64,000 nucleotides of DNA from contig NZ_CP089309.1 in assembly GCF_021228795.1 (NCBI RefSeq), positions 2,108,001-2,172,000 of the forward strand. The letters are read 5' to 3'. Positions 43,114 through 52,084 of this stretch are shown here, piece after piece. The stretch is from Thiocapsa bogorovii. Its GTDB lineage: Bacteria > Pseudomonadota > Gammaproteobacteria > Chromatiales > Chromatiaceae. Position 1 is the stretch's first letter. Each line of letters begins with the position of its first letter. Below the pieces are notes generated by a model. It ran no database searches and had not been told where the DNA came from. It saw only the letters and a program-made list of their open reading frames with translations. Made by a program: the position numbers and the translations under genes.

Positions 43114-44712
43114 ATGGCAGCCATCCAATCACTTCTGCACCGCGACCGCCTGTGGACATTCCACGGCGGGATCCACGTGCCCGACGAGAAGGCGCTCTCG
43201 AACAGCCGGCCGGTGGAGGTCATGCCGCTGCCCACACGGCTCGTGATCCCGCTGCAGCAGCACATCGGGGCGACGGCACGGCCGGTGGTGACGGTGGGCG
43301 AACGCGTCCTCAAAGGCCAGCTGTTGGCGCAAGCCGAAGGCTATGTCAGTGCCTGCATCCACGCCTCGAGCTCGGGAACCCTGGTCGCGATCGAGCCCCA
43401 CCCGGTACCGCATCCGTCGGGACTCTCCGCACTCTGCGCGGTCATCGAAACCGACGGCGAGGACGCTTGGACCGAGCTGCCGGAACCGATGACGCATTAC
43501 GGGCAGCTGGACGTGGCCGAGATTCGCGAGCGGATCCGTTGGGCCGGGGTAGTCGGACTCGGCGGCGCATCGTTTCCGACCAGCGTCAAGCTCAACCCCG
43601 GCCCGGATCAGCGCATCCGCACGCTGATCATCAACGGGGCCGAGTGCGAGCCCTATATCACCTGTGACGATCTGCTGATGCGCGAGCGCGCCGGCGACAT
43701 CCTTGCAGGTGCGCGGATCATGCATCACCTGCTCGGCGATCCGCGAATCCTGATCGGGATCGAGGACAACAAGCCCGAGGCGTTCGAAGCCATGCGCTTC
43801 GCGCTCGCCGAGACAGACATGAAAGGCTATACAGAGATCCGCTCGATCCCGACGCTCTATCCGAGCGGCGGGGAGAAGCAGCTTATTCGCATTCTCACCG
43901 GCGAAGAGGTCCCGACGCATGCGATCCCGGCTCGGATCGGCATCGTCTGCCAGAACGTCGGATCTGCGGCCGCGGTTGCAGACGCCGTTCTCGAGGGTCG
44001 GCCGCTGATTTCGCGTGTCGTCACCGTCACCGGACGGGCGATCGCCGAGCCGCGCAACCTCGAGGTGCGCATCGGCACGCCCGTGTCGGACCTGATCGCG
44101 CACTGCGGCGGCTATCGCGAGCGCCCGCGCAAGCTCGTCTGCGGCGGGCCCATGATGGGGTTCGAGATCGCGCATCCCGAGATCCCGGTCACCAAGCCGG
44201 CCAACTGCGTGCTGGCCTTGACCGAGGCGGAAACCCCCGATGCCGGCCCCGCGCTCGCCTGTATCCGCTGCGGGCGCTGCGCCGAGGTTTGCCCGGCCAA
44301 GCTCCTGCCGCAACAGCTCTACTGGCATGCGCGCGCGAAGGATCTCGACCGGGTCCAGGACTACAACCTTTTCGACTGCATCGAATGCGGATGCTGCGCG
44401 CAGGTCTGCCCGAGCCACATCCCGCTGGTTCAGTACTATAGGTACGCCAAGAACGAGGTCTGGGCACGCGAAGAGGAGAAGCGCAAGGCCGAGCTCGCGC
44501 GCATGCGTCACGAGGCCAAGCAGGTACGCCTCGAACGCCAAGAGCGCGAACGCAAGGCCCGGCTTCGCCGGAAGAAGGAGTCGCTGGAAGCGGGCCCGGA
44601 AAAGGGTCAAACGGATCAAGAGGCGAAGAAGGCGGCGATCGAGGCGGCCAAGCAACGCGCCGCGGCCAAGAAGGCCGCTGCCGCTAAGGCGGAGGAGACC
44701 AATGACGCCTAA
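43114..44712 (+). CDS. rnfC: Electron transport complex protein RnfC
   Basis: Peripheral NADH-binding flavoprotein-like subunit. The 532-residue product has the N-terminal barrel-sandwich part, the NADH/FMN Rossmann-like region (GLGGASFPTSVKL...INGAECEPYITCDD), the SLBB domain and two [4Fe-4S] motifs (CIRCGRCAEVCP and CIECGCCAQVCP). The C-terminus is a short Lys/Ala/Glu-rich coil of about 90 residues, much less than in E. coli RsxC. The ATG at 43114 has GGAG seven bases before it; the open frame upstream to 42907 overlaps rnfB and is not used. Confidence 0.96.
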   Translation: MAAIQSLLHRDRLWTFHGGIHVPDEKALSNSRPVEVMPLPTRLVIPLQQHIGATARPVVTVGERVLKGQLLAQAEGYVSACIHASSSGTLVAIEPHPVPHPSGLSALCAVIETDGEDAWTELPEPMTHYGQLDVAEIRERIRWAGVVGLGGASFPTSVKLNPGPDQRIRTLIINGAECEPYITCDDLLMRERAGDILAGARIMHHLLGDPRILIGIEDNKPEAFEAMRFALAETDMKGYTEIRSIPTLYPSGGEKQLIRILTGEEVPTHAIPARIGIVCQNVGSAAAVADAVLEGRPLISRVVTVTGRAIAEPRNLEVRIGTPVSDLIAHCGGYRERPRKLVCGGPMMGFEIAHPEIPVTKPANCVLALTEAETPDAGPALACIRCGRCAEVCPAKLLPQQLYWHARAKDLDRVQDYNLFDCIECGCCAQVCPSHIPLVQYYRYAKNEVWAREEEKRKAELARMRHEAKQVRLERQERERKARLRRKKESLEAGPEKGQTDQEAKKAAIEAAKQRAAAKKAAAAKAEETNDA

Positions 44713-44823
44713 GAAAAACCGGTGCAACGGCCGCAAGACCGCATCCTCATACGAGCGGCCGGACCGACCTTCCGCCTCGTCGACGGGAGCGGTCTTCGCG
44801 GGTACGTCGCCGCAGGGGCAGGC

Positions 44824-45870
44824 ATGACCAACACGCTCGTCTCCTCGCCCCACGGGGCCCGACCGAACCGGGTCGACCGGGTGATGCAGGAGGTCCTGCT
44901 CGCGCTGGTCCCCGGCGTCCTCGCGATGATCTGGTTCTTCGGCTGGGGCGTGCTCATCAACATCGCGCTCGCAGTGGCCGTGGCCGTGGCCGCCGAGGCG
45001 GCGGTCATGAGCATGCGCCGACGCCCGATCGCTCCGGCCATCGGCGACTACAGCGCCGTCGTCACGGCGGTGCTCTTCGCGATCTCGGTCCCGCCGACCT
45101 TGCCTTGGTGGATGACCCTCCTCGGCACACTCTTCGCCATCGTTTTAGTCAAGCAGCTGTATGGGGGCATCGGGTACAACCCCTTCAATCCGGCGATGGC
45201 CGCCTACGTCTTTCTGCTCGTGTCCTACCCGGTCGCCATGACCACCTGGCTGGCACCCGACATGCTCACCGCGCACGCACTCTCGTTCACGGAGTCCATG
45301 CGACTGATCTTCACCGGCGGTTTGCCGAACGGTATCGCGTGGGACGCCATCTCGGCGGCGACCCCGCTCGACGCGATGCGAGGGAAGCTCGATCAAGGCA
45401 TGCTCATCGAGGAGATCCGACTCAGTCCGCTGTGGGGCGACTTCGGCGGACGCGGCTGGGAGTGGGTTGCGAACGGATTCCTGCTCGGTGGGGTCTACCT
45501 TCTGTGGAGACGCATCATCACCTGGCACATCCCCGTCTCGATGCTGGCCGCGCTCGCCGTCGCGGCAGGCGTCTTCTGGCTGGTCGACCCGACGACCCAC
45601 CCCTTCCCGGCGTTCCATCTGTTCAGCGGAGCGGCCATCTTGGGGGCCTTCTTCATCGCGACCGACCCGGTCAGCGCCTGCACGACCAAGACCGGGCAGC
45701 TCATCTTCGGGGCCTCGATCGGGTTGGTGGTCTTCGCGATCCGTACCTGGGGCGGTTATCCGGACGCCGTCGCCTTCGCGGTCTTGTTGATGAACATCGC
45801 CGCCCCGACGATTGACCACTACACCCAGCCCAGGGTCTTCGGGCACAGTGGAAACCGAGCAAACCCATGA
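44824..45870 (+). CDS. rnfD: Electron transport complex protein RnfD
   Basis: Membrane subunit with covalent FMN. The 348-residue product has nine or so hydrophobic segments, the conserved KQLYGGIGYNPFNPAM and DPVSACTTKTGQ, and the flavinylation-type sequence AISAATPLDAM, where the Thr would carry FMN. The ATG at 44824 aligns with the family start (SSPHGARPNRVDRVM); a GTG at 44722 would add 34 residues and would close the 111-bp gap after rnfC. I prefer the ATG, which has AGGGGCAGG upstream. Confidence 0.94.
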   Translation: MTNTLVSSPHGARPNRVDRVMQEVLLALVPGVLAMIWFFGWGVLINIALAVAVAVAAEAAVMSMRRRPIAPAIGDYSAVVTAVLFAISVPPTLPWWMTLLGTLFAIVLVKQLYGGIGYNPFNPAMAAYVFLLVSYPVAMTTWLAPDMLTAHALSFTESMRLIFTGGLPNGIAWDAISAATPLDAMRGKLDQGMLIEEIRLSPLWGDFGGRGWEWVANGFLLGGVYLLWRRIITWHIPVSMLAALAVAAGVFWLVDPTTHPFPAFHLFSGAAILGAFFIATDPVSACTTKTGQLIFGASIGLVVFAIRTWGGYPDAVAFAVLLMNIAAPTIDHYTQPRVFGHSGNRANP

Positions 45871-46514
45871 AGAAAGCACCGATCCTACTAGCCGCCGTCG
45901 TCCTGAGCGCCTTCTCCGTCACCGGCGTCGCACTCGTCGCGGTGACCCATCATTTGATGGACGGGCGCATTGCCGAGAATCAACGGATTGCGATGCAGAG
46001 CAAGTTCGAGTCGATTATCCCGGACGGACAGTTCGACAACGATCCGCTCGAAGATCTGATCCACGTGAGCGCGCGTGATCTCCTTGGCGCCGAGAACACG
46101 AGCGTCTATCGCGTGCGTAAAGCCGGTGAACCCATCGCGGTGATCCTCGACCCGGTGGTACCCGACGGCTACGCCGGCCCGATCCAACTGCTGGTATCGG
46201 TACTGCGCGACGGCAGCGTCGGCGGGGTGCGGGTGCTCTACCACCACGAGACCCCGGGGCTGGGCGACAGAATCGAGGAGCGCAAGTCGGACTGGGTGTT
46301 GAGCTTCGACGGTAAGTCGCTGTCGAATCCGACGCTCGAGGGCTGGGCGGTGAAGCGCGACGGCGGCGAATTCGATCAATTCACCGGCGCAACCATCACA
46401 CCCCGCGCGATCGTCCAGGCGGTCAAGAACACCCTGATCTACGTCCAACAACAGGGCGAGACCCTGTTCGCACCAGCCGAAGGCGCGAAGACCGTGGCCG
46501 TCGGAGCGGGCTGA
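45867..46514 (+). CDS. rnfG: Electron transport complex protein RnfG
   Basis: Periplasmic-facing flavoprotein with one N-terminal membrane helix ([21 protein letters not shown]). The FMN attachment motif S/TGAT is seen in [19 protein letters not shown] (Thr of GAT). It has 215 residues, as expected. The ATG overlaps the rnfD stop by four bases (ATGA), so it is coupled to rnfD. Confidence 0.96.
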   Translation: MKKAPILLAAVVLSAFSVTGVALVAVTHHLMDGRIAENQRIAMQSKFESIIPDGQFDNDPLEDLIHVSARDLLGAENTSVYRVRKAGEPIAVILDPVVPDGYAGPIQLLVSVLRDGSVGGVRVLYHHETPGLGDRIEERKSDWVLSFDGKSLSNPTLEGWAVKRDGGEFDQFTGATITPRAIVQAVKNTLIYVQQQGETLFAPAEGAKTVAVGAG

Positions 46515-47236
46515 TGGCGGGACCTCAACCCTACGGCAGCATCATCGGCGACGGCTTCTGGAACAACAACCAAGCCCTCGTTGCCCTGCTGGGACTCTGT
46601 CCCTTGCTCGCGACCACCACGAGCGCCACAAACGGCTTGGGCATGGGTCTCGCCACAACGGCGGTGCTCATCCTTTCCAACGTCACCGTTTCCCTGATCC
46701 GCGACCTAGTGCGCCCGGAGGTCCGCTTACCCGTCTTCGTGCTGGTGATCGCCTCCTTCGTCACCGCGGTCGAGCTCACCGTCCAAGCCTATTTCTACGA
46801 GCTCTATCTTGTGCTGGGGCTCTTCATTCCGCTGATCGTGACCAACTGCGCCATCATCGGCCGAGCCGAGGCATTCGCCTCCAAGAATCGTGTCGACCGT
46901 GCCCTGCTCGACGGGATCGCAATGGGGCTCGGCTTCACGCTGGTGCTGGTCACGTTGGGAGGGATGCGCGAATTCGTCGGTCAAGGCACCCTCTTCTACC
47001 AGGCCAACCTTCTGCTCGGGGATGCCGCGACCGGCCTCAGTTTGAGCCTAGGTGAAGGCTTCCAGGGCGCGCTGATCGCCATTCTCCCGCCCGGCGCCTT
47101 CATCGGCCTCGGCCTCTTGATCGCGCTGAAGAACCTGATCGACAGGCGTGTCAAGCGCCGCTCGGCTGTGCGAGCGGCCAAGTCCGCCCCGGCTCAGACA
47201 CCCGCCGGCGGCGCGGCGGCACCAGCCGCGGGTTAA
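46514..47236 (+). CDS. rnfE: Electron transport complex protein RnfE
   Basis: Membrane partner of RnfA (240 residues) with the matching motifs [28 protein letters not shown] and [22 protein letters not shown], including the core cysteines. The ATG shares one base with the rnfG stop. It ends the operon in the order A-B-C-D-G-E; no rnfH follows. The C-terminus is Ala/Pro-rich. Confidence 0.97.
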   Translation: MAGPQPYGSIIGDGFWNNNQALVALLGLCPLLATTTSATNGLGMGLATTAVLILSNVTVSLIRDLVRPEVRLPVFVLVIASFVTAVELTVQAYFYELYLVLGLFIPLIVTNCAIIGRAEAFASKNRVDRALLDGIAMGLGFTLVLVTLGGMREFVGQGTLFYQANLLLGDAATGLSLSLGEGFQGALIAILPPGAFIGLGLLIALKNLIDRRVKRRSAVRAAKSAPAQTPAGGAAAPAAG

Positions 47237-47310
47237 GGGGCGGTTCGCCGATCGGAGCGGCACGGAGATCGGATCCGAAGCGACAACTGCCGTAGGGTAA
47301 TGGGCAAGCG

Positions 47311-47391
47311 CCGTAGGGCGAGCAAGCGTAGCGCAGTCCACCAGCGTGGGCGCAGGACTCGGTGGACTTCGCTCTCGCTCGTCCATCCTAC
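47311..47391. repeat. Imperfect inverted repeat downstream of rnfE
   Basis: Arms at 47311-47342 and 47361-47391 pair as GTAGG...GTCCACC, with a loop of about 18 bases. The wording (TAGGGCGAGC...GCGCAGTCCACC) is like the extragenic palindromic repeats common in environmental proteobacteria. It may stabilise or end the rnf transcript. Confidence 0.7.
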
Positions 47392-47463
47392 AGGTCTATC
47401 GCATGATTGACGCCCCGCAGCTCGCTCGGCTCGCGCCGGGCGATCTCTTTCAGCCTTCCGACT

Positions 47464-49611
47464 TCAGGCTCGGCATTCATCGAGGCCGCCTGCATCATCA
47501 ACGCGTTCGGATACCGGAAGCGCGCGGAGCGCCGCTTCCAGCGCCCTCCGTAGGTCGTCCGGTTTGACCGGTTTCGACAAAAAGGCATCCATACCTGCCG
47601 ACAAGCAGTCGCGCTTCACGTCCTCGGAGGCGTTGGCGGTCAACGCGACGATCGGGATCGGTCGATGGGGCACCTCCTCGCGGTATCGCCGGGCGAAGCC
47701 GATCCCATCGAGCTTCGGCATCCGCAGGTCGACGATCGCGATGCCGTAGTCGCCGCCGAGCGCTTCGGTCAGGGCCGCCTCCCCGTCGGCGACACGGGTG
47801 AGCTCGAAGCCCATCTTGCCCAAAAAGCGGGTGATCACCTTGGCGGCAATCTCGTTGTCCTCGGCCACCAGGACACGCATCCGCGCGGCATCCGCAATCG
47901 GCTCCAAACCGCGTGACGGCGAGGCCTGCCCGGCCCGCGGCGCTCTAGCCGTCGACATGCCGGCGCGCCCCAAGAGCGACTCGGCTGCGGCGACAAGGTC
48001 CTCCCGCAGATAAGGCTTCGCCAGACAGGCGTCCTTCGTCTCCTCGAGCAGGGGGCGTCGTCCAGGGTAAACGAGAAAGAGGCAGGGCACCGCCTCGCCG
48101 AGGGCCGCTTTGACCTCGTCCCGCGCCGCATTGAGATCCCGACCCTGCGGGTGATCGGCGATCACAAGGAGATCGTAACCTTGCCCGCGGATCTGCTCGG
48201 AGCCGATATCGACAGGCTCGACAGCCGTCTCGCAGACCGCGCCCTCGCGACCCAATGCGGCACAAGCCAACCCGCGACGAGTGGGATTCGGCTCCAGGAT
48301 CAGGATCCTCGAATGGAGCAACCGACCGCCCGGCGTGCTCGGCACCGCCTCGACATCCTCGATCAAGGGCAGACGAATCCAGAACCGACTCCCGCGTCCC
48401 TCCTCGCTCTCCACGCCGATCGTCCCGCCCATCAACAGGGTCAGCTCGCGCGAGATGGTCATCCCGAGACCGGTTCCGCCGAAGCGTCGCGTGGTCGACT
48501 CGTCGGCCTGGCGAAAGCGCTCGAAGAGTCGTGGGAGCTTGTCGGTCGGAATGCCGATCCCGGTATCGACGACCTCGAAGAGCAGCTGCGGGCGGCTATG
48601 CCCAGCCTCGGGTGGCCGGACGCTCAGAACGACTCGGACCTCACCCGCCGGCGTGAACTTCACGGCATTCCCCATCAGGTTGAAAAGGATTTGGCGCAAC
48701 CGGAGCGGGTCGCCGATCAACCGGATCGGAACCTCGGGATCCACGTCGGCAATGAGCTCGAGCCCGGCCGAATGCGCCCGCATCGCGAGTGCGTCGGAGA
48801 CGTCGCGCACCAGACTGCGCGGATCGAAAGGAATCCGCTCTAAGACGATCCGACGGGCATCGATCTTCGACAGATCCAGAATGTCGCCGATCAACGCGCC
48901 GAGGATATCCGCCGAGTTCGCGATGGCCTGGACGCAATCGCGCTGCTCCTCATCCAATCGGGTCCCTCGCAAAAGCTCGGTCATCCCGACGACGCCGGTC
49001 AAGGGGGTGCGCAGCTCGTGCGTCATGAAGGCCAGAAAGGCTCCTCGCGCTTGATTCGCCCTTTCGGCCTCGGCACGTGCATCCTGGACCTTGCGCAGCA
49101 AGGAGTACTGGTAAAGAGGCAAGAGCACCAAAAGCGCCAGGAAGAATGTCGCCTCGAAGGTGTGAAGACGCCATTCATCGAGCGCGACCAGAACGACGTT
49201 GTAGCCGACGACGGCGGCTAGCGAGGCCACCACGAGATGGTTCTTGCCGAAACGGGTCCCGGCGGAGATGAAGACGAGGATATAGAGCAGGTAAAATGGG
49301 CTGATCGCCTCGCGGGTGATAAAGATCGCCAGGCTGATGGCGACGACGTCGAGACAGATCCCGAGGTACACCCGCGCGGGCCATTCGGGCCGCAGAGCAA
49401 TACTGATCAGAAACCCGACGTTGGAGACCAGATAGATCGCGAAGAGCGTGAGATAGTAGGGAACGTCCACCCGGTAGTACTGCGTCAGGGCGCCGACGGC
49501 GATGTAGACCGCGCCCAGGAGACAGGCGGTAATACGTACTAAGGCCGATTGAAACTCGGGGTTTCCCGTCAGTCCCTGCGACACACCGAACCGTCTGATC
49601 AGTCCTTTCAT
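47464..49611 (-). CDS. Membrane-bound hybrid histidine kinase
   Basis: A 715-residue sensor kinase. About six hydrophobic segments fill residues 20-190 with no large periplasmic domain. The HisKA motif FLAFMTHELRTPLTGVVGM follows, then the ATPase domain (N box NLMGNAVKFT, G1 DTGIGIP, F box LFERFRQ, G2 GGTGLGMTIS). A first receiver domain (about 445-560) is degenerate: the phosphorylated Asp position is not evident (YDLLVIADHPQ). A second receiver is intact (VAEDNE, VDLRMPKLDG, LTAN, FLSKPVKP). No Hpt domain is visible, so a separate Hpt or regulator is expected. The layout resembles RpfC/BarA-type kinases. Start 49611 has GGAGGGAAGGG. Confidence 0.9.
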   Translation of the reverse strand: MKGLIRRFGVSQGLTGNPEFQSALVRITACLLGAVYIAVGALTQYYRVDVPYYLTLFAIYLVSNVGFLISIALRPEWPARVYLGICLDVVAISLAIFITREAISPFYLLYILVFISAGTRFGKNHLVVASLAAVVGYNVVLVALDEWRLHTFEATFFLALLVLLPLYQYSLLRKVQDARAEAERANQARGAFLAFMTHELRTPLTGVVGMTELLRGTRLDEEQRDCVQAIANSADILGALIGDILDLSKIDARRIVLERIPFDPRSLVRDVSDALAMRAHSAGLELIADVDPEVPIRLIGDPLRLRQILFNLMGNAVKFTPAGEVRVVLSVRPPEAGHSRPQLLFEVVDTGIGIPTDKLPRLFERFRQADESTTRRFGGTGLGMTISRELTLLMGGTIGVESEEGRGSRFWIRLPLIEDVEAVPSTPGGRLLHSRILILEPNPTRRGLACAALGREGAVCETAVEPVDIGSEQIRGQGYDLLVIADHPQGRDLNAARDEVKAALGEAVPCLFLVYPGRRPLLEETKDACLAKPYLREDLVAAAESLLGRAGMSTARAPRAGQASPSRGLEPIADAARMRVLVAEDNEIAAKVITRFLGKMGFELTRVADGEAALTEALGGDYGIAIVDLRMPKLDGIGFARRYREEVPHRPIPIVALTANASEDVKRDCLSAGMDAFLSKPVKPDDLRRALEAALRALPVSERVDDAGGLDECRA

Positions 49612-49882
49612 TCCCTTCCCTCCGAGCCTGCGTTTGTGCATCCGACCCCGTTTCCGTGATCGCTGCCGTGCGGATCGATCATGGTATATTAGCGAATCGT
49701 TTCGCGCTTTTCGGCCCGTCGCCGATTCCGAGCCGCGAAACGCGATTGACCGGCCCGCGCGCATCCATTCCGATTCCGGGTTCGAGCCCCGATTCGCCCC
49801 CGGACCGATCGCAAGCCCGATCGCAGCCAGATCAGCGCTGGCCGCGACGAGGCCCTGAGCTCAAGAGAACGAGGAGAAGACT

Positions 49883-50773
49883 ATGTCCAAGAAGCATCCG
49901 ATCGTTGCGGTAACCGGTTCCTCGGGTGCCGGTACAACCACCGTCAAGCGCGCCTTCGAGCACATCTTTTACCGCGACGGCATTAAGGCCGCCGTGATCG
50001 AGGGCGACAGTTTCCACCGCTACGACCGCGTCGAGATGAAGGCCGAGATGGCCCGTGCCGCCGAGACCCACCGCAACCTCAGCCATTTCGGTCCCGAGGC
50101 GAACCGGTTCGACCTCCTCGAGGAGCTCTTTCGCAGTTACGGCGAGAACGGTACCGGCAAGCAGCGCTACTACATCCACAGCGACGCGGAGGCCGATCAT
50201 CACAATGCACGCCTCGGGACTCAGCTCAAAGCCGGCCAATTCACGCCGTGGGAGGATCTTCCCGAAGGCACCGACGTACTCTTCTACGAGGGACTCCACG
50301 GGTTGGTCGTGACGGAGGAGGATAACGTCGCCCAACACGTCGATCTCGGTGTCGGCGTGGTCCCGATCATCAACCTGGAGTGGATCCAGAAGATCTTCCG
50401 CGACAATGCAGAGCGCGGCTATTCGGCCGAGGCGATCGTCGATACCATCATGCGCCGCATGCCGGACTACATCCGCCACGTCACGCCGCAGTTCTCGTTG
50501 ACCGACATCAACTTCCAGCGCGTGGCGACGGTCGACACCTCCAATCCCTTCATCGCCCGCGACATCCCGACACCGGACGAGAGTTTCGTCATCATTCGTT
50601 TCAAGGATCCCGAGCGGCTCCAGATCAATTTCCCCTATCTCCTGTCGATGATCAACGACTCCTTCATGTCGCGGCGCAACACCATGGTCGTGCCGGGCGG
50701 CAAGATGGGGATGGCGATGGAGGTCATCCTCCAGCCCATCATCGAGCGCATGATGGACGCATGCAGGGTCTGA
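49883..50773 (+). CDS. prkB: Phosphoribulokinase (proteobacterial class)
   Basis: Makes ribulose 1,5-bisphosphate for Rubisco in the Calvin cycle. The 296-residue product starts with the P-loop VTGSSGAGTTTVKRAF, has the substrate region VIEGDSFHRYDR, FGPEANRFDLL, YYIHSDAEA, LFYEGLHGLV and a C-terminal PGGKMGMAMEVIL. Length and motifs fit the short class found in proteobacteria, not the plant/cyanobacterial class. AGGAGAAG precedes the ATG. It stands alone, divergent from the kinase; this gene is the main metabolic clue to an autotroph. Confidence 0.96.
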   Translation: MSKKHPIVAVTGSSGAGTTTVKRAFEHIFYRDGIKAAVIEGDSFHRYDRVEMKAEMARAAETHRNLSHFGPEANRFDLLEELFRSYGENGTGKQRYYIHSDAEADHHNARLGTQLKAGQFTPWEDLPEGTDVLFYEGLHGLVVTEEDNVAQHVDLGVGVVPIINLEWIQKIFRDNAERGYSAEAIVDTIMRRMPDYIRHVTPQFSLTDINFQRVATVDTSNPFIARDIPTPDESFVIIRFKDPERLQINFPYLLSMINDSFMSRRNTMVVPGGKMGMAMEVILQPIIERMMDACRV

Positions 50774-50921
50774 GCGCGCCGCAACACTGAGCCTCGCGGG
50801 TGACCTCGCCCGCGAGCCGACTCGTCGGCGCACGGCGTCGGCGACTCGATCGGCGCATACCGAACGCTTTTTCGTTTGCGATCGACGCATCAAAGGCGAT
50901 GGATCCGAGAGGAGCACCGGC

Positions 50922-51770
50922 CTGTTAAGCTACCTTCACGGCTTCCACGCCGGCAATCACGCAGATGTCTTCAAGCATGCGGTTCTGACCCTCGTGCTCG
51001 AAGGACTCCTAGCCAAACCCAAACCACTGGTCTACGTCGAATCACACGCCGGAGCGGGCCGTTACGACCTCGGGGGCGAACAGGCACGCAAGACCGCGGA
51101 GTATCGGCTAGGAGTCGAGCGACTCTGGGAGCGGCGTGAGGCCTTTCCGCAGCTGTCCGCCTACCTCGGGGCCATCTCCGCGCTGAATCCGGACTATGGA
51201 TACTCGACCTATCCGGGCTCTCCCGCCCTTGCGGCCCATCTACTGCGCCCCGACGATCGACTGATCCTGATGGAGCTTCACCCGACCGAGTCGCAGACGC
51301 TGCGTCGCCATCTCGGCAGCGACCCCCGGATCGGCATCCACCGTCGCGACGGTCTCGAAGGCTTGACCGCACTCTTGCCGCCGAAGCCGGCACGCGGACT
51401 GGTTTTGATCGACCCGCCATACGAGCAGGTCTCCGAGTACAGGCGCGTTGCAGAGGCACTCGTCGCCGCGCATGCTCGCTGGCCGACCGGGGTCTACGCA
51501 CTCTGGTATCCGCGTTTGGGGTTGCAGCGCGATCGCTCCGCGGATCTGATCGGACGGATCCGGGGATCCGTCCCAGGCGGGCTTCTTTGCGAACTGAGGG
51601 TGCGGCGACAGGCCGACGACTTCGGGATGCACGGATCCGGAATGCTGCTACTCAACCCCCCTTGGCGACTGGAAGAGCAGCTCTCGGACCTGCTGCCGCG
51701 ACTCGCCGATGCGCTCGGGATCGAAGAAGCGGGCCGATCGGCACCGGCGTGGATGATCGATCGACTCTAG
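50922..51770 (+). CDS. rlmJ: 23S rRNA (adenine2030-N6)-methyltransferase RlmJ, probable CTG start
   Basis: A SAM-dependent rRNA methyltransferase. The conserved N-terminus (LSYLHGFHAGNHADVFKHAVLTLVLE) is encoded from 50922, where the initiator position is CTG; GGAG lies seven bases upstream and no ATG, GTG or TTG fits. Starting from the later GTG (50994) would remove the HAGNHADVFKH motif. From CTG the product has 282 residues, like the E. coli protein (280). Also seen: YVESHAGAGRYDL (SAM site) and the catalytic DPPYEQ. The TAG stop (51768-51770) is the first codon of a palindromic element. Confidence 0.92.
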   Translation: MLSYLHGFHAGNHADVFKHAVLTLVLEGLLAKPKPLVYVESHAGAGRYDLGGEQARKTAEYRLGVERLWERREAFPQLSAYLGAISALNPDYGYSTYPGSPALAAHLLRPDDRLILMELHPTESQTLRRHLGSDPRIGIHRRDGLEGLTALLPPKPARGLVLIDPPYEQVSEYRRVAEALVAAHARWPTGVYALWYPRLGLQRDRSADLIGRIRGSVPGGLLCELRVRRQADDFGMHGSGMLLLNPPWRLEEQLSDLLPRLADALGIEEAGRSAPAWMIDRL

Positions 51771-52037
51771 TACCCCGTTCCACCCTATTTTGCGTGCTCA
51801 GCGAGGCGAGAAGCGTTCGGCGGCTAGGCGCGCGAGTGAAGGAAGAGTGGTCCTCTTTCAAGCTCGCGCAACAACGGCGCCGAACGCTTCTCGCCTCGCC
51901 CTTCGGGAGCCCCCCAAAGGCGCCGGGGCGGCGTTACAGCCCTTGGAAATAGGATCCACTATTCCCCGCGGCCTGTGCCTTGCCCCGGCGCTTTTGGGGG
52001 GCTCTGAGCATGCAAAATAGGGTGGAACGGGGTACTA
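51768..52037. repeat. Composite palindromic (MITE-like) element
   Basis: 270 bp whose outer ends (51768-51793 and 52012-52037) are perfect inverted copies of 26 bp; the match extends to about 35 bp with one mismatch. Inside are two further long hairpins: a perfect 22-bp one at 51801-51822/51878-51899 and a GC-rich one at about 51907-51929/51982-52004. No coding capacity. It begins with TAG, the stop codon of rlmJ. Confidence 0.85.
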
Positions 52038-52083
52038 GTACCTCGTTCCACCTTATTCTGCGTGCTCAGCGAGGCGAGAAGCG
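52036..52083. repeat. Truncated second copy of the palindromic element end
   Basis: 48 bp that repeat 51768-51815 with three differences (45/48), joined to the first element through TACTAGTA. It stops two bases before the RNase T2 stop codon, so only one end remains. Confidence 0.82.
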
Positions 52084-52084
52084 A

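Noticed and set aside
44722-44823. Longer RnfD from a GTG start
   Set aside because: The 34 extra residues do not match the family, and the ATG at 44824 aligns with the RnfD N-terminus.
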